Source of the DNA: Verrucomicrobiales bacterium | GTDB taxonomy: Bacteria; Verrucomicrobiota; Verrucomicrobiia; Verrucomicrobiales; DEV007 | Assembly (NCBI GenBank): GCA_003232855.1 | Contig: QIKC01000075.1 | Coordinates: 1-5,352, forward strand | Length of the DNA stretch: 5,352 nt | Reading direction: 5' to 3' | Shown here: positions 1 to 5,352 of the stretch, piece by piece | Layout: each line of letters begins with the position of its first letter | How positions within the stretch are numbered: the first letter of the stretch is position 1 | The notes under the pieces: generated by a model | Told to the model about the DNA's origin: nothing | What the model saw: only the letters and a program-made list of their open reading frames with translations | The model's database searches: none | Program-made: the position numbers and the translations under genes

Positions 1-1
1 T

Positions 2-70
2 TTTCTCTACTCCGAGGCGCCCTGGAGCGATGCCATCGCCCGCCTGACCAAAATCTACGCCACAACGTGA
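2..70 (+). CDS. C-terminal end of an unidentified protein (5' part outside window)
   Basis: The second forward frame is open from the window edge to a TGA at 68-70. It gives a 22-residue tail that starts FLYSEAPWSD and ends KIYATT. Its composition is ordinary for a soluble protein: a short amphipathic helix (DAIARLTKIY) with no membrane segment. The frame ends just before the low-complexity convergent gap, as a real gene end would. I do not recognise the family from so short a piece. The gene runs toward the sulfatase gene and is not part of its operon. It could still be a chance open frame, since 22 codons is weak evidence; the protein-like residue mix is the main support. Confidence 0.5.
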   Translation, partial: FLYSEAPWSDAIARLTKIYATT

Positions 71-92
71 TCAGAATTTTCTACACCGTTGT

Positions 93-136
93 TTACAGCT
101 TACAGTGCCAGGTACTTTCGACGGGTACTTTCGACG
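93..136. repeat. Short tandem repeats in the convergent gap, including one copy of a 12-bp dispersed motif
   Basis: Two back-to-back units of GGTACTTTCGACG lie at 111-123 and 124-136, just past the stop codon of the sulfatase gene. Next to them is a near-perfect 7-bp tandem, TTACAGC/TTACAGT, at 93-106. The first 13-bp unit sits inside CCAGGTACTTTC (108-119), which recurs in the same orientation at 5096-5107. The gap between the two converging genes (71-138) is otherwise empty. I see no GC-rich hairpin followed by a T run, so no intrinsic terminator can be called for either gene. The motif resembles dispersed intergenic repeats, but that is inferred from two copies only. Confidence 0.6.
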
Positions 137-138
137 CG

Positions 139-3100
139 CTACGGTGTCACCTCGAAGGCGTTGACGGAGGTGAAGGTCGGCGTGTTCGGGCCGGGGAAGA
201 CGATCTGGATGGTGTAGGTGCCGGGCGTCGCGGGCAGGATGAAATCGGCCTCGATGGTGTTGGGGTCGGGACGCGTGACGAAGGTCGCCCCGACGCCGTC
301 AAGTGTCACGTCCGGGGAGATCGGATTGCCCGCCATATTAAGTAACGGTGGCACCCGCGTGCCAACGTCCGGGTTGAGAACGACGGTCATGGTGACCGCA
401 CTGCCTGCCGCGCCGCTATCCGGAGCGATACTGATGATTCCCGTGTCACCGCCTCCGGCGCCGGCGTTGCCGAAATTTCCGCCGAGGGCGTGGTTGTAAT
501 CTAACAATGTCTGATAGGCGTCTTCCTGTGCGGCGGACAAGGCGTCGACCAACAAATTATCCTGCTCGTTGATGTCGATGGCGACGTTGTAGAATTCGAA
601 CACTGGCGTGTCGGATTCACTGTTTGGGTCATCTAGGATCACCAGTTTGTAATCGCCGTCGCGGATGGCGCGACCGGGGGCGGCGATGGTGTTGCCGAAG
701 GCTTCGACGACGACCGGGCCGCTGATCGAACCGCCGCCGCTGAGCGCTGGAAAGAGGTTGCGCGAGTCGAGCTCAGTGCCGGCGGGCACGATGTCTCGGG
801 CGTCGATGCCGGCCAGCGCCAGCACGGTCGAATAGATGTCGGCACAGTGGACGAGGTCGTCGTTGGTGCCTCTGGCATGGACGTCCGGGCCGATGGCGAC
901 CAGCGGCACGCGCACGCCGCCCTCATAGATCACGCCCTTGGCATTGCCACCGCCGAAGGGCGCCTGCACTGTCTGTCTGGGGGTGCCGTTGTCGCCGATG
1001 AGGATAACGTTAGTGCGCGATAGGTCGACGGAGAGCAGGAGGCGCGCGATCTCGGTGTCCATAGCCTCCAGCGCCTTTTCGTAGAGGGCGCGGTTGTTGA
1101 TCCCGGTCGGACCCGAGGGCAACAGCGCCGGATCCGGATCGTGGAATGGAGAGTGGGGGGCGTTGAAGGCCAACCAGCAGAACCACGGAGTGTCGCCCTC
1201 GTCGGTGATAAACGCGACGGCGTCATCGACTTGCACGCTGGTGGCGTAACTGCCAGTGACCGCGGTGGTGACGCCGTCGGTCGTTTTGTCCCAATCCCAG
1301 TAGTCACTCACGTTGCCCAAGGTGCCGGAGAAGCGGGGCCAACCGCCAAGATCAGCGGGACCGTTGATGCCTCCGCCGAGGTGCCATTTGCCAAAGGAGG
1401 CCAGCGCGTATGGCGAGCCCGCAGCAGCGAAGGCGTCGGGAAGGGTGAATTCGGCGGACGGTAATTGCGCCCCGGCTGGGGTGCCGATGCCGTGGCGGAA
1501 GGCGTAGCGCCCGGTGAGCAGGGTGGCGCGGGTAGGGGAGCAAAATGGCTGCGCGTAAGCGTTAGTGAAGCGCAGGCCGCCCGCAGCTAACGATTCCAAT
1601 GTGGGCATGATAGGATTACTCGGGGCGTTCGGGTTGTCGATGGGGCTAGAGTCGATCCCCCAGTCGTCGACGATGAGCAGCAGCACGTTGTTGCCGCCGG
1701 GGCCGACTTTGGTATCGACGACGAACCCGGCATCGTCGAAAGGGGCGATGTCCACCAGATCGGCGCGGTAGAAACGCCTGTCGTTTTCGCCTAACGGATC
1801 GGTGGAATTCAGGCGGTCGCCGTCCATGTCGGTATCCGGTAGCGGCGCCCCCCAGTTCGAGAGGTCGTCGGAAGAGCGCACCAGATAGATGCCGCCCTGC
1901 ACGGCGCTCCAGCTCAGCGTCACTTCGTCACCGTCCGTATCGATGGTGAGGTCGCCGGCGGGCAGCGACTTCTCCGGGCCGCCTTCGAACAGAACCCTCG
2001 CCCCGGCGGGAATGGTGGTCACGGTGTTGCCGGTGGGGGTGCCGTAGTAGGTGCGGCCGATGTTGTAGGGGAACCTCGGCTTGCCGTCTGCCTCGATGGA
2101 GACGAAGTAAGCGTAGGTGCCGCCGGGGAACTCGGGAGTGACGCAGAAGCGCCCGTTGTGCTCGTCGAGGTCAAAGTCGACCCCGCGCAGAAGGCCGAAA
2201 TCGCCGAGGTATTCGTAGTCTTCCAAATAGTGGCCGAGTTCGTATTCACTGCCCGCACCGGCGGTAATGTCCGGGCCATAGCTGTCTGTCGGCAGTGCGA
2301 AATCGGCGCCCCCGAGCCCTTGGGTGAAACCCTGGTCGCGCGCGGCGTGAGGCGGCAGCGTGCGGCGCTGGGTGATCGTGCGCATGCGGAACCCGCTCGC
2401 CATCCGCACCACCGGACTGTCTGGATCCGTCGCGTTGCTAAAGCCATACGGGCCGTAGACCGGGTAGCCGTCACACACCCAGCCGAGAATAGGCGAGTGG
2501 CCGCCGTTGAAGTTCTCGGTGTAAGTGTTGGTCGCTGAATCGTAATCGACGCTGTCGCCGAGCGCGTGCCGCAGCGCCGGGGGGTTGGCGTGGTAATGGT
2601 AGTTGAAACGTGCCGCGTGGGCGTTGCCAGCATCGAAGGTGACGCCCTCGTTAACGTAGGCATCGCGGTTCCAAACGCCGTCACCGACGACCCCGGCGGG
2701 GGTGTTCGGCGAATCGTTCCGCGCGGTCGATGTATCGTAGGAAAAGGCGTCGCGGCTATCGAACATCGACACCCCATCGACGAACAAGCCGATACGCCCT
2801 AAGCCAGAGAGTGTCTTGGACGTAGGCACCGCACCCGGATCGCGCGGCAAACGATAGATCAACGCCTGATTGGCCGGAAAATCTGGAAACGGCGCTGTCT
2901 TCGCGGCGTTCAAAAACCACGGTCCCATGATGTGCCCGCCGAGGCCGCTGCTACGGATGTAAACGTCCGTGTCCGTGACACTGATCTCGTGGACGCCGAC
3001 ATAGGTCGGCTGTGTCTGGATCCCGCGCCCGCGCTCCCAAGTGATGGACGCTGCACCCGAACCGGCTACCTCGGCTTCCAACGTCTCGTAGATGCGAGCG

Positions 3101-3204
3101 TAGCGGCCGGTGGCCTCGGTGTGCCACGAGGTGAGCAGCGGTTCGGCGGTAGCCGCGCCGCAGAGGGCGGCCAGCACGAATAGAGTGGAGGAAGGTTTTT
3201 TCAT
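139..3204 (-). CDS. Secreted multidomain protein: YHYH domain, beta module, Cys-type sulfatase, C-terminal Ig/IPT-like domain
   Basis: The product is 1021 aa. A Sec signal peptide (KK, hydrophobic core, cleavage near ATA/E21) supports the ATG at 3204. Residues about 130-390 form a YHYH domain: NYHYH at 201-205, HSPILGWVCDGYPVYGPYG at 236-254, HNGRFCVTPEF from 349. Residues 391-485 are a beta module with WSAVQGGIY and SSDDLSNW, plus an Asp-rich loop (DTDMDGD, 457-463) that may bind calcium. Residues about 505-905 are a type I sulfatase with all expected active-site residues: D513, D514, C555 and R559 in CSPTR (formylglycine site), K606, H608, H684, D738, N739 and K756. Residues 920-1021 are Ig/IPT-like. 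Families of this kind hydrolyse sulfate esters; the substrate here is unknown and the YHYH role is not established. C15 does not fit a lipobox. The gene follows the MbnP/MauG-like gene by 17 bp without a clear Shine-Dalgarno site, so translation may be coupled. Confidence 0.93.
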   Translation of the reverse strand: MKKPSSTLFVLAALCGAATAEPLLTSWHTEATGRYARIYETLEAEVAGSGAASITWERGRGIQTQPTYVGVHEISVTDTDVYIRSSGLGGHIMGPWFLNAAKTAPFPDFPANQALIYRLPRDPGAVPTSKTLSGLGRIGLFVDGVSMFDSRDAFSYDTSTARNDSPNTPAGVVGDGVWNRDAYVNEGVTFDAGNAHAARFNYHYHANPPALRHALGDSVDYDSATNTYTENFNGGHSPILGWVCDGYPVYGPYGFSNATDPDSPVVRMASGFRMRTITQRRTLPPHAARDQGFTQGLGGADFALPTDSYGPDITAGAGSEYELGHYLEDYEYLGDFGLLRGVDFDLDEHNGRFCVTPEFPGGTYAYFVSIEADGKPRFPYNIGRTYYGTPTGNTVTTIPAGARVLFEGGPEKSLPAGDLTIDTDGDEVTLSWSAVQGGIYLVRSSDDLSNWGAPLPDTDMDGDRLNSTDPLGENDRRFYRADLVDIAPFDDAGFVVDTKVGPGGNNVLLLIVDDWGIDSSPIDNPNAPSNPIMPTLESLAAGGLRFTNAYAQPFCSPTRATLLTGRYAFRHGIGTPAGAQLPSAEFTLPDAFAAAGSPYALASFGKWHLGGGINGPADLGGWPRFSGTLGNVSDYWDWDKTTDGVTTAVTGSYATSVQVDDAVAFITDEGDTPWFCWLAFNAPHSPFHDPDPALLPSGPTGINNRALYEKALEAMDTEIARLLLSVDLSRTNVILIGDNGTPRQTVQAPFGGGNAKGVIYEGGVRVPLVAIGPDVHARGTNDDLVHCADIYSTVLALAGIDARDIVPAGTELDSRNLFPALSGGGSISGPVVVEAFGNTIAAPGRAIRDGDYKLVILDDPNSESDTPVFEFYNVAIDINEQDNLLVDALSAAQEDAYQTLLDYNHALGGNFGNAGAGGGDTGIISIAPDSGAAGSAVTMTVVLNPDVGTRVPPLLNMAGNPISPDVTLDGVGATFVTRPDPNTIEADFILPATPGTYTIQIVFPGPNTPTFTSVNAFEVTP

Positions 3205-3221
3205 GGTCGTTGTTTTTGGGG

Positions 3222-4955
3222 CTACCCCTTATTCGAGCGAATAAATTGAGGATCTGTTAGCGCTTCAAGGAACGCGACGAGCGCCCGCTGATCATCATCG
3301 GATAGGTCGAGCCCGGCGCCGCGGTGCTTGGCCAGATTCGGATCCAGGGTCTCCGAGCGGTGCAGCCCGGAGCTGTAGTGCGCGACCACTTCCGCCAGCG
3401 TGGCAAAGCGCCCATCGTGCATGTAGGGCGCGGTGAGCGCGACGTTCCGCAACGAGGGCGTGGCGAACTTTCCGCCCTTGCCGCGATCGTCCCCAGTCGG
3501 CGCCAAGCCGTTGTCGTGGAAGCCGTGATCGGAGAAAAGCGCGCCGCCGTGGCAATGAAAACAATCAGCGCCATACTGGCGCGTGCGCGGGTCGCGCTCG
3601 GTCATAAACAACTCAAATCCGCGCTTCTCCTCAGCGCTCAGCTGCGCCTGGCCGGCCATGGCGCGGTCGAACTTGGACTGGTAGGAGGTGAGGGTGAGTA
3701 GGAAATTTTCCAGCGCTAGCGCTATTTTCTCGACGCTGGTCTCGGGCGTCCCGAAGGCACGCTCAAAACGCTCGGGATAGCCCGGCGCGGCGGCCAGCCT
3801 CGCCGCGACCCGCTCGGGTTGCTCGTCGAGTTCGGAGTGTTCGCGGATCGGCATCAACACCTGCTCGCGCAGCGAGGTCGCCCGCCCGTCCCAGAAGAAG
3901 CTGCCCTTCCATGCCAGATTAAACAGCGGCATGGCGTTGCGTTGACCGATGCGCTCGTCGATGCCGATGCTCACCCGGCGTGGGTCGCTGAAGGCGTGAC
4001 TTTCCAAGTGGCACGACGCGCACGACAACGTGCCGTCGCGGGACAGCAATGGGTCGTTGAAGATCGCCCGCCCCAGCGCCACACGATTCTTTAACAAAGG
4101 ATTGTCCCTAGGAAGCGAGGGCATCGGAAAATTCGCCGCCATCTTGAACGGGTAGGCCTGTGGGCGTGCGGGCAGATAGAGCGGTTCCACTTTTTCCAGT
4201 TTGGCAGGTTCCCCTGCGGCGGCTACCACTTGCCGCACGTGGAAGGCACCCGGCAGATTCGCTACCAGCGCCGCCGCCACCGGGTCGCCCTCCCGCGAAT
4301 GCGTCGATTCGCTGCCGTCGGCGAACACGATAGAACGCGGCGCGTGGAGCAACGCTTCAATGTCGAACTCGATCTCCACCCGCATCGGCGAACTCAAATC
4401 GAGCTGCACCGGCAGATGAACCCTGGTGCGGTTGGCTGCGCGGGCGAGATGCAGCGAGTAGCCGCGCGGAACCTCCTTCGTGCCAGCCTCGCGGAAATGA
4501 CCCTCTATAGCCAACGATACATAGCCGCCCTGCCAGCCCCAATGCAGCCCATTGAGCACTGGGTTCAACGGATGGTCGGCCGGGTAGCCCGCCGGGTCGG
4601 CCGCGTCCGTCTCCGCGTCCAGGCCGACGGCGAACCGCAATGCCTGGTAGCGCCCCTCCGGGATGCCGTCCAACCGGAACACGCTCCGCCGCCGACCCGC
4701 GTCCAACCACACCGCCTCCACCCCGGCTTCCACCCAGCCGCCATCCTCGCGCTGGAAGGCCAGCCCACTGAGCAAGTAGCTCAAGCGCGTCACCGAGAAA
4801 ATTTCGCCCGCAGATTTCCCATAGCGCAGCGAGTCCAACGTCAACTTCCTCCCAGCCGCAGAAGGCGTGATCTCGATCACCAACGGCGCCGCCCCCACCG
4901 CACCCAACAGGAGCAATGCGGCGAAAATCAGTAATAAGTAACGGCGACAATTCAC
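3222..4955 (-). CDS. Secreted fusion of an MbnP-like domain and a di-heme MauG/MbnH-like cytochrome c peroxidase
   Basis: The product is 577 aa. The GTG at 4955 is the first possible start after an in-frame stop at 4971-4973, and it places an uninterrupted signal peptide (MNCRRY, Leu-rich core, AVGAA/P24) at the N-terminus. Residues about 24-245 match MbnP: a beta-rich domain with PLNPVLNGLHWGWQGGY at 129-145, then LAIEG. It has no cysteine, unlike the four-Cys relatives. Residues about 283-570 are a di-heme peroxidase: heme motifs CASCH (312-316) and CFHCH (465-469), FFWDGR at 353-358 and APYMHDGRFATL at 509-520. Classical members reduce hydrogen peroxide; MauG and MbnH instead oxidise residues of a partner protein, and MbnH makes kynurenine from a Trp of MbnP. 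Having both halves in one chain suggests self-modification of W139 or W141, which is inference. The sixth ligand of the second heme cannot be assigned by eye. It is the first gene of a two-gene unit with the YHYH/sulfatase gene. Confidence 0.92.
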   Translation of the reverse strand: MNCRRYLLLIFAALLLLGAVGAAPLVIEITPSAAGRKLTLDSLRYGKSAGEIFSVTRLSYLLSGLAFQREDGGWVEAGVEAVWLDAGRRRSVFRLDGIPEGRYQALRFAVGLDAETDAADPAGYPADHPLNPVLNGLHWGWQGGYVSLAIEGHFREAGTKEVPRGYSLHLARAANRTRVHLPVQLDLSSPMRVEIEFDIEALLHAPRSIVFADGSESTHSREGDPVAAALVANLPGAFHVRQVVAAAGEPAKLEKVEPLYLPARPQAYPFKMAANFPMPSLPRDNPLLKNRVALGRAIFNDPLLSRDGTLSCASCHLESHAFSDPRRVSIGIDERIGQRNAMPLFNLAWKGSFFWDGRATSLREQVLMPIREHSELDEQPERVAARLAAAPGYPERFERAFGTPETSVEKIALALENFLLTLTSYQSKFDRAMAGQAQLSAEEKRGFELFMTERDPRTRQYGADCFHCHGGALFSDHGFHDNGLAPTGDDRGKGGKFATPSLRNVALTAPYMHDGRFATLAEVVAHYSSGLHRSETLDPNLAKHRGAGLDLSDDDQRALVAFLEALTDPQFIRSNKG

Positions 4956-5001
4956 GGGACAACACTCGCTTCATCCAGATTACGGTGACATTACCTAACT
5001 T

Positions 5002-5018
5002 GGCTAAAATTGTTAGCC
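5002..5018. promoter_or_regulatory. Perfect 17-bp palindrome upstream of the MbnP/MauG-like gene
   Basis: GGCTAA and TTAGCC are exact inverted arms around a 5-bp centre (AATTG), ending 47 bp before the GTG start of the minus-strand operon. The shape is that of a dimeric repressor or activator site. In RNA it would form a 6-bp stem with a 5-nt loop. No T run follows on either strand, so it is not an intrinsic terminator. The regulator is unknown. Confidence 0.4.
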
Positions 5019-5025
5019 GACTAAT

Positions 5026-5038
5026 CACCTTTCAGGTG
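5026..5038. promoter_or_regulatory. Short hairpin CACCT-TTC-AGGTG next to the palindrome
   Basis: A perfect 5-bp inverted repeat with a 3-nt loop lies 7 bp from the 5002-5018 palindrome. In a minus-strand leader transcript, AGCC (5041-5038) could also pair with GGCU (5018-5015), enclosing this hairpin and disrupting the neighbouring one. A switch between two folds is possible, but the stems are short and chance is a fair alternative. Confidence 0.25.
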
Positions 5039-5054
5039 GCTTCGCTACTTTTTT

Positions 5055-5074
5055 GAGGAAAATAGAGGAAAATC
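5055..5074. repeat. 10-bp tandem repeat GAGGAAAATA/C
   Basis: Two adjacent units, GAGGAAAATA and GAGGAAAATC, differ only in the last base. The 10-bp period is close to one DNA turn, so a protein could contact both copies on one face. The repeat lies in the AT-richer middle of the divergent intergenic region. Chance duplication is equally possible. Confidence 0.35.
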
Positions 5075-5095
5075 GGAAACAAATCCAAAATAGTT

Positions 5096-5107
5096 CCAGG
5101 TACTTTC
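5096..5107. repeat. Second copy of the 12-bp motif CCAGGTACTTTC
   Basis: This is identical to, and in the same orientation as, the copy at 108-119. The two copies enclose the whole two-gene minus-strand unit, about 5 kb apart. An exact 12-bp match between two short intergenic regions is unlikely by chance. It fits a dispersed intergenic repeat family, or less likely the scar ends of an inserted segment. Confidence 0.5.
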
Positions 5108-5138
5108 AAGAGAGAGCTTTGATGTTCCTGGGAAATTA

Positions 5139-5167
5139 TTGACAAATTTCTTTTTTTCATGCATGAT
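5139..5167 (+). promoter_or_regulatory. Sigma70-type promoter of the antitoxin gene
   Basis: A consensus -35 (TTGACA, 5139-5144) is followed, after exactly 17 bp, by CATGAT (5162-5167), a 4-of-6 match to TATAAT. Transcription would begin near 5174, which is the A of the antitoxin ATG. That predicts a leaderless or nearly leaderless mRNA, in line with the absence of any Shine-Dalgarno sequence before the start. Confidence 0.6.
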
Positions 5168-5176
5168 TCATGCATG
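5158..5176. promoter_or_regulatory. 19-bp palindromic operator over the -10 and start codon of the antitoxin gene
   Basis: CATGCATG, ATT, CATGCATG: each arm is itself a palindrome, so the site is both an inverted and a direct repeat. It covers the predicted -10 hexamer, transcription start and ATG. VapB-type antitoxins, alone or with their toxin, commonly repress their own operon by binding inverted repeats at the promoter. This position fits such a role, but binding here is inferred. Confidence 0.6.
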
Positions 5177-5352
5177 GCCACTAAGACCATTACCCTTGAG
5201 CTCGACGCCTACAAAAAACTGCGGGCGGCGAAGCAGGGACGGGAATCGTTCTCCTCGGTGGTTCGCCGGGCGGTGATTCCGGGGAGATCGAGAAATGGTG
5301 CGGAGATCATCGCCTACTTCGCCTCAGAGGGGCCATTTTTCGCAGACGAGGA
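5174..5352 (+). CDS. VapB-like antitoxin (DUF217 type), 3' end outside window
   Basis: An open frame of 59 codons runs to the window edge. It begins MATKTITLELDAYKKLRAAK, followed by RESFSSVVRRAV (residues 23-34) and then a more acidic, aromatic stretch. This matches the VAPB_antitox (DUF217) family: a short N-terminal strand plus two helices that form a DNA-binding dimer, followed by a C-terminal region that binds a PIN-domain RNase toxin. An upstream in-frame ATG at 5159 would add MHDSC. The 5174 start is preferred because family members begin with MATKTITL-like residues and because the predicted transcript begins there. The gene diverges from the MbnP/MauG-like operon. A vapC-like toxin gene is expected just past the window, but it is not visible. 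Confidence 0.82.
   Translation, partial: MATKTITLELDAYKKLRAAKQGRESFSSVVRRAVIPGRSRNGAEIIAYFASEGPFFADE

Noticed and set aside
67..345. Plus-strand open frame of 92 codons starting GTG at 67
   Set aside because: It overlaps the end of the sulfatase gene on the opposite strand, has a low-complexity Gly/Arg/Asp/Val composition, and starts inside the tail of the 2-70 frame.
2019..2777. Minus-strand 252-codon frame within the YHYH region
   Set aside because: It is a Thr/Arg/Ala/Ser-rich out-of-frame shadow of the real gene, which has clear domain motifs here.
3154..3168. Lipobox around C15 of the YHYH-sulfatase signal peptide
   Set aside because: The residue before Cys is Leu, which does not fit a lipobox. 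A standard signal peptidase I site (ATA/E) follows.
3218..3228. GGGG-CTA-CCCC hairpin between the two minus-strand genes as a terminator
   Set aside because: The stem is only 4 bp, includes the stop codon, and is followed on the minus strand by an A run rather than a T run.
4230..4934. Plus-strand 234-codon frame opposite the MbnP-like domain
   Set aside because: It is an Arg/Gln/Pro-rich antisense shadow caused by high GC, with no recognisable motif.
4357..5028. Minus-strand 223-codon frame beginning upstream of the GTG at 4955
   Set aside because: It is Gly/Arg-rich and overlaps the signal peptide and MbnP-like domain of the well-supported gene in another frame.
5059..5088. Minus-strand promoter TTGGAT-N18-TATTTT for the operon
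   Set aside because: Only about 3 of 6 bases match at -35, the -10 is weak and the region is AT-rich, so this is not better than chance.
5159..5173. Upstream in-frame ATG for the antitoxin (adds MHDSC)
   Set aside because: The predicted transcript starts downstream of it, and family members begin at the MATKTITL-like position.

Overview
The window is GC-rich and accessory-like. It probably comes from a Verrucomicrobiota-type bacterium, perhaps Opitutae. This is an inference from the large secreted YHYH/sulfatase protein, its WSxVxGGxYxVxSSxDLxxW-type beta module, the secreted di-heme MauG-like enzyme, and a short antitoxin of the MATKTITL type. No rRNA or other taxonomic marker is present.

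Layout. Positions 2-70 (+) carry the last 22 codons of a gene that enters from outside and that I cannot identify. It converges on a two-gene minus-strand unit across a 68-bp gap containing short tandem repeats. Read in transcription order, the unit is: (1) 4955->3222, a 577-aa exported protein joining an N-terminal MbnP-like domain to a C-terminal di-heme MauG/MbnH-like cytochrome c peroxidase domain; (2) 17 bp further on, 3204->139, a 1021-aa exported protein with a YHYH domain, a beta-rich Verrucomicrobia-type module, a complete Cys-type sulfatase domain and a C-terminal Ig/IPT-like domain. A 218-bp divergent intergenic region (4956-5173) separates this unit from a plus-strand gene, cut by the window end, for a VapB-like (DUF217-type) antitoxin. 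That region holds a perfect 17-bp palindrome, a second short hairpin, a 10-bp tandem repeat, a second copy of a 12-bp motif also found at 108-119, and a well-formed promoter whose -10 and predicted start lie inside a 19-bp palindrome covering the antitoxin start codon.

How the genes may work together. MbnP and MbnH are normally separate partner proteins: the di-heme enzyme oxidises a tryptophan of MbnP, which binds copper. Here both halves appear in one polypeptide, without the Cys residues of the four-Cys MbnP-like proteins but with a W-x-W pair kept in the MbnP core motif. The second gene is secreted too and contains a His/Tyr cluster (YHYH) of unknown function, so the pair looks like a periplasmic or extracellular oxidative/metal cassette coupled to a sulfatase. 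The domain calls are strong; the joint function is a hypothesis.
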